Both the position numbers and the translations under genes were made by a program. Positions 17,523 through 26,825 of a DNA stretch of 64,000 nucleotides are shown here, piece after piece. The stretch comes from Allobosea sp. BK604 (GTDB taxonomy: Bacteria; Pseudomonadota; Alphaproteobacteria; Rhizobiales; Beijerinckiaceae): the NCBI RefSeq assembly GCF_004341515.1, contig NZ_SLZF01000007.1:186001-250000 (forward strand), written 5' to 3'. Every line of letters begins with the position of its first letter. Within the stretch, counting starts at the first letter, position 1. The notes under the pieces were generated by a model. It saw only the letters and a program-made list of their open reading frames with translations, made no database searches and had not been told where the DNA came from.

Positions 17523-18134
17523 ATGACGATCGACGCCGACGAGGTCGCCCGCCACAAGGCCAAGATGGCAAAGCGCAAGGCGGTGCAGGATGCAGAGGTC
17601 GCTGGCAAGAGCATCGAAAAGGGTCTGCTCATCGTCAATACCGGGCCGGGCAAGGGCAAGTCGACGGCAGCCTTCGGCCTGATCCTGCGGGCGCTCGGCT
17701 ATGGCTGGCGCATCGGCGTCGTGCAGTTCATCAAGGGCGCCTGGTCGACCGGCGAGCGCAAGGCGCTGGAGGCGTTTGGCGACCAGGTCGTCTGGCACAG
17801 CATGGGCGAGGGTTTCACCTGGGAGACGCAGGACAAGGCCCGCGACATCGCCGCCGCCGAGCGCGCCTTCGCCAAGGCGCGGGAGCTGATGGCCGATCCG
17901 GAGATCCGCCTGCTGGTGCTGGACGAGCTGAACATCGCCCTGCGTTACGACTACCTTCCGCTGGCCGAGGTGGTCGAGGTGCTCAGGAGCCGACGTCCCG
18001 ACCTGCACATCGTCGTCACCGGCCGCAACGCCAAGCCGGAACTGATCGAGGCGGCGGATCTCGTTACCGAGATGACGCTGGTGAAGCATCATTTCGCGGC
18101 GGGCGTGAAGGCGCAGGAGGGGATTGAGTTTTAG
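17523..18134 (+). CDS. cobO: Cob(I)yrinic acid a,c-diamide adenosyltransferase CobO
   Basis: CobO (BtuR/CobA type) transfers the 5'-deoxyadenosyl group of ATP to cobalt(I). The 203-residue protein has an N-terminal basic helix and the P-loop VNTGPGKGKSTAAFG near residue 39. VQFIKGAW, HSMGEGFTWETQ, LVLDELNIALRY and HIVVTGRNA follow. The ribosome-binding site GAGGA lies 5 bases before the ATG. Its TAG stop overlaps the stop of convergent cobD by 4 bases. Confidence 0.95.
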   Translation: MTIDADEVARHKAKMAKRKAVQDAEVAGKSIEKGLLIVNTGPGKGKSTAAFGLILRALGYGWRIGVVQFIKGAWSTGERKALEAFGDQVVWHSMGEGFTWETQDKARDIAAAERAFAKARELMADPEIRLLVLDELNIALRYDYLPLAEVVEVLRSRRPDLHIVVTGRNAKPELIEAADLVTEMTLVKHHFAAGVKAQEGIEF

Positions 18135-19117
18135 GCGAAGAAGGTGAGTACGATGGCGGTACCGGCCGCGGCCATCCCCCACAGCAGCGCGCACGCCTTT
18201 CGATAAAGCCGCAGCGCGCGCCTGATATCCGCTGCGTTGGCTTCGGCCCGGCCATCCCCCATCCAGCCATCCTCGACGCGGACAGCGCCATAGATGCGTG
18301 GCCCGGCGAGCCTCAAGCCTAGCGCCCCCGCCATGGCAGCCTCCGGCCAGCCGGCATTGGGCGAGCGGTGATGGCCGGCATCGCGCTTGACCGCACGCCA
18401 GGCCTCGGCAGGGCTCGCATCGCGCTCGAGCGCGGCGGCCCCGATCAGCAGCAGCGCTGTCAGTCTTGAGGCCGGAAGGTTCACCAGATCGTCGAGCCGC
18501 GCCGCCGCCCACCCGAAGGCGAGATGGCGCGGCGTCTTGTGGCCGATCATGGAATCTGCGGTGTTCACCGCCTTGTAGAGCGCCGCGCCCGGCAGCCCGC
18601 CAATTCCGAGCCAGAAGGCCGGGGCGGTGATGCCGTCCGAAAAATTCTCGGCCAGGCTCTCGATCGCGGCCCGCGCCACCCCGGCTTCGTCGAGGCTCTC
18701 GGGGTTGCGGCCGACGATCATCGAGACCGCCTTGCGGCCCTCGGCCAGTCCGCCGATCTCGAGCCCCTCGGCGACGCGCGCGACATGCTGATGCAGGCTG
18801 CGCTGCGCCAGCAGGCTGGAGGCGATGAGCGCCAGCGGTAGCAGGCCGAATGGGCCAAGCGCCCGGCAAAACGCGGTCAGGGCGAGGGAGGTGGCAAGCG
18901 TGATTGCCAGCAGCACGAGCAGCGCCAGAACGCCGGCAAGCCTGCGCTGTGCAAACGAATCGCCGTCCCGGTTCAGCCCGCGGTCGAGCCGTGCGATCAG
19001 CGCGCCGATCCAGGTGACGGGATGGCCGATCCGTGCGTACAAGCCCTGCGGATAGCCGCAGGCCGCCTCGATCACGAGCGCGGCGAGGAGGAGCGGCAGG
19101 GTTTCGGACGGGCTCAT
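18131..19117 (-). CDS. cobD: Adenosylcobinamide-phosphate synthase CobD (CbiB)
   Basis: CobD joins the aminopropanol arm to adenosylcobyric acid at the inner membrane. The 328-residue protein has several membrane segments (for example residues about 7-25, 52-80 and 85-105). Family motifs are RIGHPVTWIGALIARLD, VGRNPESLDEAGVARAAIESLAENFSDG (spanning about residues 130-160) and NTADSMIGHKTPRH. Only the ATG at 19117 gives the normal N-terminus. The longer frame is antisense to cobC. It shares two bases with the divergent cobC start. Confidence 0.93.
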   Translation of the reverse strand: MSPSETLPLLLAALVIEAACGYPQGLYARIGHPVTWIGALIARLDRGLNRDGDSFAQRRLAGVLALLVLLAITLATSLALTAFCRALGPFGLLPLALIASSLLAQRSLHQHVARVAEGLEIGGLAEGRKAVSMIVGRNPESLDEAGVARAAIESLAENFSDGITAPAFWLGIGGLPGAALYKAVNTADSMIGHKTPRHLAFGWAAARLDDLVNLPASRLTALLLIGAAALERDASPAEAWRAVKRDAGHHRSPNAGWPEAAMAGALGLRLAGPRIYGAVRVEDGWMGDGRAEANAADIRRALRLYRKACALLWGMAAAGTAIVLTFFA

Positions 19118-20150
19118 GCGGGCGGAGAAGGCTTTGGTTGAGGGCGAGGTCTGGCATGGCGGCGATCTGGCGACAGCGAAGGCGCTGTTCCCGGAGGCGC
19201 CCGAGCCCTGGATCGATCTCTCGACCGGGATCAATCCCATCCCGTATCCGGTTCCGGCGCTGCCGTTAAGCCTGTGGCAGCGCCTGCCGGGCAAGGCGGA
19301 GGAGGCGGCGCTGCTCGAAGCGGCCCGCAAGGCCTACCGCGTGGCTGCTGGGGCGGGCCTCGTCGCGGCGCCGGGCACGCAGATCCTGATCGAGGCGCTG
19401 CCGCGCATTGCCGGCGAAGGGCCGGTCGCGGTGCTCGGCCCGACCTACGCCGAGCACGCCCTGTCCTGGCGCAAGGCCGGTGCATCGGTGCGGGAGATCG
19501 CGACTCCGGACGACGCCGGCGACGCGCCTGTGGTCGTGCTGGTCAATCCGAACAATCCCGACGGCCGCGTCATCGGCCGCGAGGCGCTCGCCTCGCTCGC
19601 GCGCCGGCTTGCCGAACGCGGCGGCCTGCTGATCATCGACGAGGCCTTCGTCGACTTCACGCCACGGGACAGCCTCATCCCCGAGCTGCCGCCTTCGACC
19701 CTTGTGCTGCGCTCCTTCGGCAAGACCTATGGGCTCGCCGGCTTGAGACTGGGTTTCGCCGTCGCCGAGCCGCGTCTGACCGATGCCCTGCGCACGGCGC
19801 TCGGGCCGTGGTCGGTGGCCGGACCGGCCTTGCATGTCGGCGCGCTCGCGCTGGCGGATCGAGCCTGGCTCGACGCTGCCGCCCGAGCGCGCGCGGCCGA
19901 TGCCATCAGGCTCGACACTCTGCTCGCGCCACACGGCCGGATCGTCGGCGGCACCGCGCTCTACCGGCTGCTCGCCACGCCGGACGCGTCCGCGCTCTTC
20001 GCCCATCTTGGCCGCAACGGCATCTATGCCCGCCGGTTCCAGAACGATGCGAGCTGGTTGCGCTTCGGCCTGCCGGGCGATGAGCCGGCCTGGGTGAGAC
20101 TTGGCGAGGCTCTGGCCTCGTTCGTGCCGGCGCGCCATGGCGCCGCGTAG
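19116..20150 (+). CDS. cobC: Threonine-phosphate decarboxylase CobC
   Basis: This PLP-dependent, aminotransferase class I/II fold enzyme makes (R)-1-amino-2-propanol phosphate from threonine phosphate. That product is the substrate for the arm added by CobD. The 344-residue protein contains IDLSTGINPIPYP, NPNNPDGR, IIDEAFVDF and the PLP lysine in RSFGKTYGLAGLRLGF (about residue 206). A histidinol-phosphate aminotransferase is a possible confusion, but the STGINP motif and the cob context favour CobC. Its ATG overlaps the start of divergent cobD. Confidence 0.92.
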   Translation: MRAEKALVEGEVWHGGDLATAKALFPEAPEPWIDLSTGINPIPYPVPALPLSLWQRLPGKAEEAALLEAARKAYRVAAGAGLVAAPGTQILIEALPRIAGEGPVAVLGPTYAEHALSWRKAGASVREIATPDDAGDAPVVVLVNPNNPDGRVIGREALASLARRLAERGGLLIIDEAFVDFTPRDSLIPELPPSTLVLRSFGKTYGLAGLRLGFAVAEPRLTDALRTALGPWSVAGPALHVGALALADRAWLDAAARARAADAIRLDTLLAPHGRIVGGTALYRLLATPDASALFAHLGRNGIYARRFQNDASWLRFGLPGDEPAWVRLGEALASFVPARHGAA

Positions 20151-20229
20151 CGGCCGCATGCGCCGAACGCGGAGACGAGCCGGATTTCCACCGATAAGCT
20201 TGCGACCAACGACAATCAGGGGATGACGA

Positions 20230-21201
20230 ATGCAGCCTTTGCCTGACGAGCGCGATCTGACGATCGGCTTCGCCCATGCCGCCTATCAGCTCGAAGCCGA
20301 GTTCGCGACGCGCGGGCGGGCGGCGAAGACCTTCGAAGTCCGCTCGCTCGACGAGTTCAAGACTCGTGCCCCCGAGGCGGATGTGATCGTCGTCTCCGGC
20401 CTCTGGCGCAACGAGCTGATCGCGGCCTGTCCCAAGCTGCGCTTCGTCCAGTCGATCAGCGCCGGCACCGACCAGTTCGACAAGCCGGCCTTCGCGAGCG
20501 CCGGCCTGCGTCTCGCCAGCGCCCAGGGCGGCAATGAGCGCGCCGTCGCCGAGCACGCCATGGCGCTGATCCTCGGCCTCACCCGCCAGATCCATCTCTG
20601 CCGCGACAACCAGAGCGCCAAGTTCTGGCGGCCCATGATCGGCGATCGCGGCAAGCGCGAGGACGAACTCGGCGGCAAGACGCTGGTCATCGTCGGGCTC
20701 GGCCGCATCGGGCTGAGGCTCGCCGCGCTCGCCTCGGCCTTCGGCATTCGCGTCGTCGGCGTGCGCCGCCAGCCGCGCAAGGAGCCGAATGTCGACGTCG
20801 TCGTCACGCCCGATCACCTGCACGAGGTTCTGGCCGAGGCCGATCTGGTGGCGCTGACCTGCCCTCTGACGCCGGAGACCGAAGGGCTGATCGGCAAGGC
20901 CGCGCTCGCCGCGATGAAGCCGGGGTCCTTCCTGATCAACGTCGCGCGGGGAAAGGTCGTCGATGAGCAGGCGTTGTTCGGGGCGCTGACCTCGGGGCGA
21001 GTGGCCGGCGCCGGACTCGACTGCTTCCACGACGAGCCGCTGCCAGCCGACTCGCCTTTCTGGGCGCTGCCGAACCTCATCGTCACCCCGCATAGCGCCG
21101 GCGAGACCCGCGCCTACGAGACCAATGTCGTCGACATCCTCCTCGACAATCTCGGCCGGCTTTCGCGCGGCGAGACGGCTCTGCGCAATCAGATCGTGTG
21201 A
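20230..21201 (+). CDS. D-2-hydroxyacid dehydrogenase (NAD(P)-dependent)
   Basis: This 323-residue protein belongs to the D-isomer-specific 2-hydroxyacid dehydrogenases, which interconvert 2-oxoacids and D-2-hydroxyacids. The dinucleotide-binding motif is VGLGRIGLRLA (about residue 157). The catalytic set is Arg in NVARGKVVDE, Glu in HDEPLP and His in VTPHSAGE. Length is typical. It starts 79 bases after cobC and may or may not be co-transcribed with it. The substrate cannot be told from sequence. Glyoxylate/hydroxypyruvate or another 2-oxoacid is possible. Confidence 0.9.
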   Translation: MQPLPDERDLTIGFAHAAYQLEAEFATRGRAAKTFEVRSLDEFKTRAPEADVIVVSGLWRNELIAACPKLRFVQSISAGTDQFDKPAFASAGLRLASAQGGNERAVAEHAMALILGLTRQIHLCRDNQSAKFWRPMIGDRGKREDELGGKTLVIVGLGRIGLRLAALASAFGIRVVGVRRQPRKEPNVDVVVTPDHLHEVLAEADLVALTCPLTPETEGLIGKAALAAMKPGSFLINVARGKVVDEQALFGALTSGRVAGAGLDCFHDEPLPADSPFWALPNLIVTPHSAGETRAYETNVVDILLDNLGRLSRGETALRNQIV

Positions 21202-21419
21202 GCAGACCAAATCTGCCCGCCGGAAGTTGCCGAAAGGTCACGTGGATGACATTCCGACGGGCTGCGAACGGCCGTCAATTGGCGAACCAGTGACCTTGCG
21301 GCATCATATTCGGTGGACTGGGGAACGGGTCGGTTTGGCGTGTTGATTCGCCGCCGGGGTGAGGTTCGTGCCTTGCCTGTCGTGTCGGGTGCTGGTCCGC
21401 AGGGCGTTTGGGGGCTGGC

Positions 21420-24400
21420 ATGGGTGATCGCGGGCAGTTTGCAGTCGGGCGGCTGATCGCGGCTTCGCGCCTTTCATTTGGTCCGCACCGCTCGCTGCTA
21501 TCGATGCGTACCAGCCTGTTCGCCTTGATGGCGGCGCTCGCGCCCGCCACCGCCGCTCGGGCGGACGGCTTCGCCACGGATACAGCCTCGCTCAACGCGC
21601 AGATCGCCGCGGCCAACGTCTCGGCGAGCGCCTACACGATCACCATCCAGAACGACATCACGCTGACCTCGGCCCTGGCGGCGATCAACAACGCCTCGGG
21701 CGCCACCGTCACCGTCAGGAGCGCCGATGGCAGCGCCTTCACCATCAATGGCGCCAATAGCTTCCAGATCTTCACCGTCAATGGCGGCCTGGCCTCCTTC
21801 GAGAACCTCACGCTCACCAACGGCCTGGCGCGGGGCGGCAACGGGGCGATTGGGCAGGACAACATCGCCGGTGGCGGCGGGGGCGGTGGTGGCCTCGGCG
21901 CGGGTGGCGGACTCTTCGTCGCGGCCGGGGCGAGCGTCGACGTCGCAGGTGTGAGCTTTGCTGATAATCGTGCCGTCGGTGGAAACGGTGGGTCCGCAGC
22001 GTCCTCATCGTCCAGTGTCGGAGGTGACGGCGGTGGCTTGAATGGCGCCGCGGGCGCAGCGGGGGGCGCTGCCAATGGCGGTTCGGGCGCTTCCGGAGGC
22101 TTCGGTGAGGGCGGCGGCGGTAGCGGCGGCAGCACGGTGGGCCTCTCCGGAAACGGGGGAAGCGGCGGCTTTGGTGCCGGCGGTGGCGGCGCGGGTGGAG
22201 GAAGCTCGAACGGAACGCCGGGCCTTGGCGGCACCGGTGGCGGAAACGGAGGCGCTGCCGGAGTAGGACTATATGGCGGCGGCGGCGGTGGCGGCGCCGG
22301 CTTCGGCGGTGCGCTCTTCGTCGATCAGGGTGGCTCGCTCACGCTGCGCGACACGGGAATCGTCTCGAGTGATTTTGCCAATGCTGTCGCAGGTGGTGCA
22401 GGCGGGGCTGAGCTTGGCACGATTGCCGGTGCTCAACCGGGTTCTGCCGGCTCGGCCGCGGGGCAGGCGCTCTATCTGCGCGGGACAACCGCGACCATTT
22501 CCGTCGACGCGGCGGCGTCGCCGTCCGGCCGGACCTATGCCGGCACGATCAGCGGCGATGGCGGCCTCATCAAGCAGGGCAGCGGCCTGCTCGCGCTGAC
22601 CGCGGCCAACAGCTTCACCGGCGACTTCACCCTCGACGGCGGCACCGTCAGCGCCGGCCATGCTTCTGCTCTCGGCGGCGGAACATTCATTGCGAGGAGC
22701 GGCACGCTCGACATCCAGAACGGCATCACGCTCGGCAACGCCGCCAGTCTCGAAGGCAATATCGCCATCAACGTGGCATCGAGCGCGTCGGGCAGCTATG
22801 CCGGCGTGATCGGAGAAAGTGGCGGGGCTTTCGGGATCGCCAAGACGGGCGCGGGCACCTTGACGCTCACCGCCGCCAATACCTTCACCGGCGACTTCAC
22901 CCTCGATGGCGGCACCGTTCGCGCAGAGAATGACAGCGCGCTCGGCGGCGGCCTGCTGCTGGTCAAGAACGGCACGCTCGACATCGCGCCTGCCGTCAGC
23001 ATCGGCAACACCGCCGTCCTGGAGAACAACTTCACCATCAATGTGGGGCCCGGCCCGGCGGCCACCTATAGCGGCGACATCCTGGAAAGCACCGGCTCGT
23101 TCGGCGTCACCAAGACGGGCGACGGCACGCTCGCGCTGAGGGGAGCCAACAACTATTCGGGCGCCACCATCGTCAATGGCGGCACGCTGCTGATCCAGTC
23201 CGACGGCGCCCTGCCCAACGCCAGCGACGTCACGGTGAATGCCGGCGCCACGCTCCAGATCGAGGACGGCTTCGTCGAGCCCTGGATCGGCTCGCTGGCC
23301 GGCGCCGGCAACGTCGTCATCGGCTCCGACTCGACCCTGACGATCGGCTTCAATCCTGTTGCCACTGTCTTTTCCGGCTCGATCACGGGCAATGGCTCGC
23401 TCGCGATGGAAGGCCCGGGCCAGCTCAAGCTGACCGGCACAAGCGCCATCGGAGGCGCACTGATCATGTGCGGCAGCTGCGCCAGCGCGCTGCTCGAGAT
23501 CAGTGGCGGCTCGCTGAGTGTCGGCGACCCCCTCAGCTTCAGCGGTGGCGGCGTACTGATCGGCGGCGGCACCTTGCGCGTGAGCAATGGCGGAACGCTG
23601 ACTCTGGTGAGTCCGGGTGACGTTCTCTCCGTCCAGTCCAAGCTCGAGGTCACGGGCGCCGGCTCCAGCGTCACGGTGGAAGGCCTGACCCAGATCGGTG
23701 GCCCCGACCCGACGACCATGGCGATCAGCGCCGGCGGCGTCGTGAACAGCAGATCCGGCGTCATGCTGGAGGGGCTCTTCAACAACGCCATTGTGACGGT
23801 GGACGGCGCCGGCTCGACCTGGAATGTCGATAACGTCCTGTTCGTCGGAGGTTTTATCGGCGTCGGTACCGGAACGGTCGTCGTTTCCGCGGGCGGCATC
23901 GTCAATTCCACGGGTTTCGTAGAGATCGGCTCGGATCCCGATCCCCTGCTCGGCCTCGCCACCGCGAGCGTCACGGTGACCGGGGCCGGCTCGATCCTGA
24001 ACGCCGATAACGGACTCACCGTCGGCCATCCCGGCTGCGGCTGCGGCAGCGCCGACTATGCCGGCATTCTGACCATCGCCGATGGCGGCGCAGTCAATGC
24101 CGCTGCGGGTATGGAGATCGGCGTCGCCGGCACGCTCAATCTCGGCATAGGCGGGCTTGCCGGTTCTCTGGTCACGCCGACGCTCAGCAATGATGGCCGC
24201 ATCGTTGCCGATTTCACCGACAGCGCGACGCTTGCCGCCGATATCAGCGGTAGCGGCACGCTGACCAAGCAGGGTTCCGGCACGCTCGTCCTGACCGGCA
24301 ACAACAGCTATACCGGCACGACTTTCCTCAACGGCGGCAGCCTCAGCATTTCCTCGAACGCCAATCTCGGCGACATCTCGAGCACGCTTGCCATGAACGG

Positions 24401-26696
24401 CGGCATCCTGCGCGTCACCGGCACGGGGCTCGCCTCGCTCGGCACGCGCGCCTTCAGCTTCGGCGGGTCCGGCGGTGGCTTCGATATCGCTGAGGCCGCC
24501 AACAGCTTCACGGTCGCGCAGCCGCTCTCGGGGGCCGGCTCGCTTGAAAAGCTCGGCGCTGGCACGTTGCTGCTGACGGGCGCGAATTCCTACACGGGCG
24601 CAACCCATGTCGCTGGCGGCACCTTGCAGGCCGGCGCGGCCGGCGCCTTCTCGGCCGGCTCCGCCTTCACGGTCGATGCCGGGGCGCGCCTCGTCCTCGC
24701 CGGGCTCGACCAGAGCGTCGGCTCGCTTGCAGGCGCCGGCTCCGTCGATCTCGGCACTGCCCGGCTGAACACCGGCGGCAATGGCGCCTCGACCCTGTTC
24801 TCGGGCGTCATCTCCGGCACCGGCTCGCTGGTCAAGGAGGGGGCGGGCACGCTGACGCTCACGGGTCCCAACGCCTATACGGGCGGCACCACGATCAGCG
24901 GCGGCACGCTCATCGGCAATACGACGAGCCTCCAAGGCGCGATCCTGAACAACGCTGCCCTGGTCTTCGATCAGGCCACGGCGGGAACCTTCGCCGGCGC
25001 CATCTCCGGCACAGGCGCGCTGACCAAGCAGGGCGCGGGCGCGCTGAACCTCACCGGCACGAGCACGATGAGCGGCCCGACCATGGTGACGGGCGGGTTG
25101 CTCTCGGTGAACGGCTCGCTGGCCAATTCGGTGGTGACGCTGAACGGCGGCACGCTCGGTGGCAATGGCACGGTCGGCGGCATCAATGTGCTGAATGGCA
25201 TGGTCGCGCCGGGCAATTCGATCGGAACGGTCAACGTTGCCGGCAATGTGAGCTTCGCTGCCGGCACAACCTATCAGGTCGAGCTCGATGGGACCGGCGC
25301 CAGCGACCGGATCGTCGCGACGGGCACGGCCACGCTCAGTGGTGGCCAGGTCCAGGTGCTGGCTGCGACCGGCAGCTATGCGCAATCGACCAGTTACAGC
25401 ATCCTGACGGCGCAGGGCGGGATCAGCGGCCAATTTGCGAGCGCCACGTCCGATCTCGCCTTCCTGACACCGTCGCTCAGCTACGGCCCCACGGCCGTCG
25501 TGCTGACGATGATGCGCAACGACACCGATTTCGGGCCGCAGCCGGGACCGCGCGCCTTCGTCGCCGCGACCCGGAATCAGGCCGGCGTCGCCAATGCCGC
25601 GCAAGCGCTTGGCAGCGGCAACCGCGTCTATGAGGCCCTGCTGGGAACCACGGCCGATCAGGCCCGTGCCGGCTTCGACCTGCTCTCCGGCGAGGTGCAT
25701 GCGCAGGCCGTCTCGGTCGCGATCGAGAACAGCCATCTCATCCGCGACTCGATCCTCAACCGGCTGCGTGCGCCCTATGGCAGCACGGCGGCCGGCGGCA
25801 GCGTCTCCGGCGGATTCACCGCCGATCTGCCCGGCCGCAAGTCGGTCACGGTCATGCCGGCCCCGGCTTTCGACACGCGCCGCTTCACGCTCTGGGGCGA
25901 GGCCATCGGTGCGCAGGGCTCGGTCGACCGCGATGGCAATGCCGCCTCGCTCAGCTATCGCGGCGGCGGCATGCTGTTCGGCGCCGAGCTGGAGCAGGGG
26001 CAATGGCGGCTCGGCGCCGCCGGCGGCTATACCAACACCGATTTCGATGTCGATGCGCGCCGGTCGAATGGCGAACTGTCGAGCTTCCACGGTGCGCTCT
26101 ATGGCGGCGCCCGCCTCGGCGCCTTTGCGTTGCGGGCCGGTGCCGCCTATTCGTGGAACGATGTCGACGTGAAGCGCAGCGTCGCCTTCCCCGGCTTCTC
26201 CGATTACCTGAAGCTCGACGGCCGCAGCGCCACGGCCCAGGCCTTTGCCGAGATCGGCTACGGGCTGACGCTCGGCCAGGTCGCACTCGAGCCCTTCGCC
26301 CAGATCGCCGCAGTCAATATCCGCAGCGAGCGCGAGGCCGAGCAGGGCGGCGCGGCCGCGCTCACGGTGCTCGGCCGCGACCAGACGCTGGGTTTCACCA
26401 CGCTCGGCCTGCGTGGCGAGATGCAGTTCGGCTCCCTGCCCTTGGTGGCGCGCGGCATGCTCGGCTGGCGCTATGCGTTCGGCGACATCACCCCGACGGC
26501 AGATCTGGCCTTCGTCGCCGGCGGCCTGCCGTTCCAGACCTATGCCGCGCCGGTTGCGCGCAACACGCTCGTGGCCGAGGCGGGCCTGGCCTGGAAATTG
26601 TCGGGTTCGACGACGCTGGGTATCAGCTACGGCGCGGCGGTCAGCGACAAGGCCCGTAACCAGGCGGTCAAGGGCCGGATCGACATCGCGTTCTGA
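21420..26696 (+). CDS. Large autotransporter (type Va secreted protein) with PATR-repeat passenger
   Basis: The 1758-residue protein has an export signal, a long beta-helical passenger and a C-terminal outer-membrane barrel. A Gly-rich zone spans residues about 150-300. Autotransporter-associated strand repeats follow (for example GTLTLTAANTFTGDFTLDGG and GSGTLVLTGNNSYTGTT), recurring many times up to about residue 1260. The barrel runs from about residue 1485 (RFTLWGEAIG) to the terminal phenylalanine in DIAF. ATG 21420 is taken because GGGGG lies about 6 bases upstream. ATG 21504 would give a standard signal peptide (MRTSLFALMAALAPATAARA) but has no visible ribosome-binding site. Function of the passenger (adhesion or surface interaction) is a guess, as no protease triad was seen. 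Confidence 0.92.
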   Translation: MGDRGQFAVGRLIAASRLSFGPHRSLLSMRTSLFALMAALAPATAARADGFATDTASLNAQIAAANVSASAYTITIQNDITLTSALAAINNASGATVTVRSADGSAFTINGANSFQIFTVNGGLASFENLTLTNGLARGGNGAIGQDNIAGGGGGGGGLGAGGGLFVAAGASVDVAGVSFADNRAVGGNGGSAASSSSSVGGDGGGLNGAAGAAGGAANGGSGASGGFGEGGGGSGGSTVGLSGNGGSGGFGAGGGGAGGGSSNGTPGLGGTGGGNGGAAGVGLYGGGGGGGAGFGGALFVDQGGSLTLRDTGIVSSDFANAVAGGAGGAELGTIAGAQPGSAGSAAGQALYLRGTTATISVDAAASPSGRTYAGTISGDGGLIKQGSGLLALTAANSFTGDFTLDGGTVSAGHASALGGGTFIARSGTLDIQNGITLGNAASLEGNIAINVASSASGSYAGVIGESGGAFGIAKTGAGTLTLTAANTFTGDFTLDGGTVRAENDSALGGGLLLVKNGTLDIAPAVSIGNTAVLENNFTINVGPGPAATYSGDILESTGSFGVTKTGDGTLALRGANNYSGATIVNGGTLLIQSDGALPNASDVTVNAGATLQIEDGFVEPWIGSLAGAGNVVIGSDSTLTIGFNPVATVFSGSITGNGSLAMEGPGQLKLTGTSAIGGALIMCGSCASALLEISGGSLSVGDPLSFSGGGVLIGGGTLRVSNGGTLTLVSPGDVLSVQSKLEVTGAGSSVTVEGLTQIGGPDPTTMAISAGGVVNSRSGVMLEGLFNNAIVTVDGAGSTWNVDNVLFVGGFIGVGTGTVVVSAGGIVNSTGFVEIGSDPDPLLGLATASVTVTGAGSILNADNGLTVGHPGCGCGSADYAGILTIADGGAVNAAAGMEIGVAGTLNLGIGGLAGSLVTPTLSNDGRIVADFTDSATLAADISGSGTLTKQGSGTLVLTGNNSYTGTTFLNGGSLSISSNANLGDISSTLAMNGGILRVTGTGLASLGTRAFSFGGSGGGFDIAEAANSFTVAQPLSGAGSLEKLGAGTLLLTGANSYTGATHVAGGTLQAGAAGAFSAGSAFTVDAGARLVLAGLDQSVGSLAGAGSVDLGTARLNTGGNGASTLFSGVISGTGSLVKEGAGTLTLTGPNAYTGGTTISGGTLIGNTTSLQGAILNNAALVFDQATAGTFAGAISGTGALTKQGAGALNLTGTSTMSGPTMVTGGLLSVNGSLANSVVTLNGGTLGGNGTVGGINVLNGMVAPGNSIGTVNVAGNVSFAAGTTYQVELDGTGASDRIVATGTATLSGGQVQVLAATGSYAQSTSYSILTAQGGISGQFASATSDLAFLTPSLSYGPTAVVLTMMRNDTDFGPQPGPRAFVAATRNQAGVANAAQALGSGNRVYEALLGTTADQARAGFDLLSGEVHAQAVSVAIENSHLIRDSILNRLRAPYGSTAAGGSVSGGFTADLPGRKSVTVMPAPAFDTRRFTLWGEAIGAQGSVDRDGNAASLSYRGGGMLFGAELEQGQWRLGAAGGYTNTDFDVDARRSNGELSSFHGALYGGARLGAFALRAGAAYSWNDVDVKRSVAFPGFSDYLKLDGRSATAQAFAEIGYGLTLGQVALEPFAQIAAVNIRSEREAEQGGAAALTVLGRDQTLGFTTLGLRGEMQFGSLPLVARGMLGWRYAFGDITPTADLAFVAGGLPFQTYAAPVARNTLVAEAGLAWKLSGSTTLGISYGAAVSDKARNQAVKGRIDIAF

Positions 26697-26709
26697 TTTG
26701 CGCTCGGTC

Positions 26710-26802
26710 CGTCATGCTCGGCCTTGTGCCGAGCATCCACGCCTTGAACACCGCCCTCGACCAGCGAAGACGTGGATGGTCGGGACAAGCCCGACCATGA
26801 CG
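26710..26802. repeat. Composite double-hairpin repeat between the autotransporter and ABC exporter genes
   Basis: Two perfect 9-base-arm hairpins, 26714-26736 (ATGCTCGGC arms) and 26776-26798 (ATGGTCGGG arms), lie head to tail in an outer inverted repeat (cgtcatg ... catgacg). The gene pair here is convergent. The second hairpin is the same family as 1972-1994 and 37159-37179. It may terminate transcription from both sides. Confidence 0.78.
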
Positions 26803-26825
26803 GGGAGCGGCGACCCCGAGGCCGC

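Noticed and set aside
22269-26090. 1273-codon open frame antisense to the autotransporter
   Set aside because: GC-rich third-position shadow of a repetitive gene. Low-complexity Arg/Ala/Gly composition and no motif.
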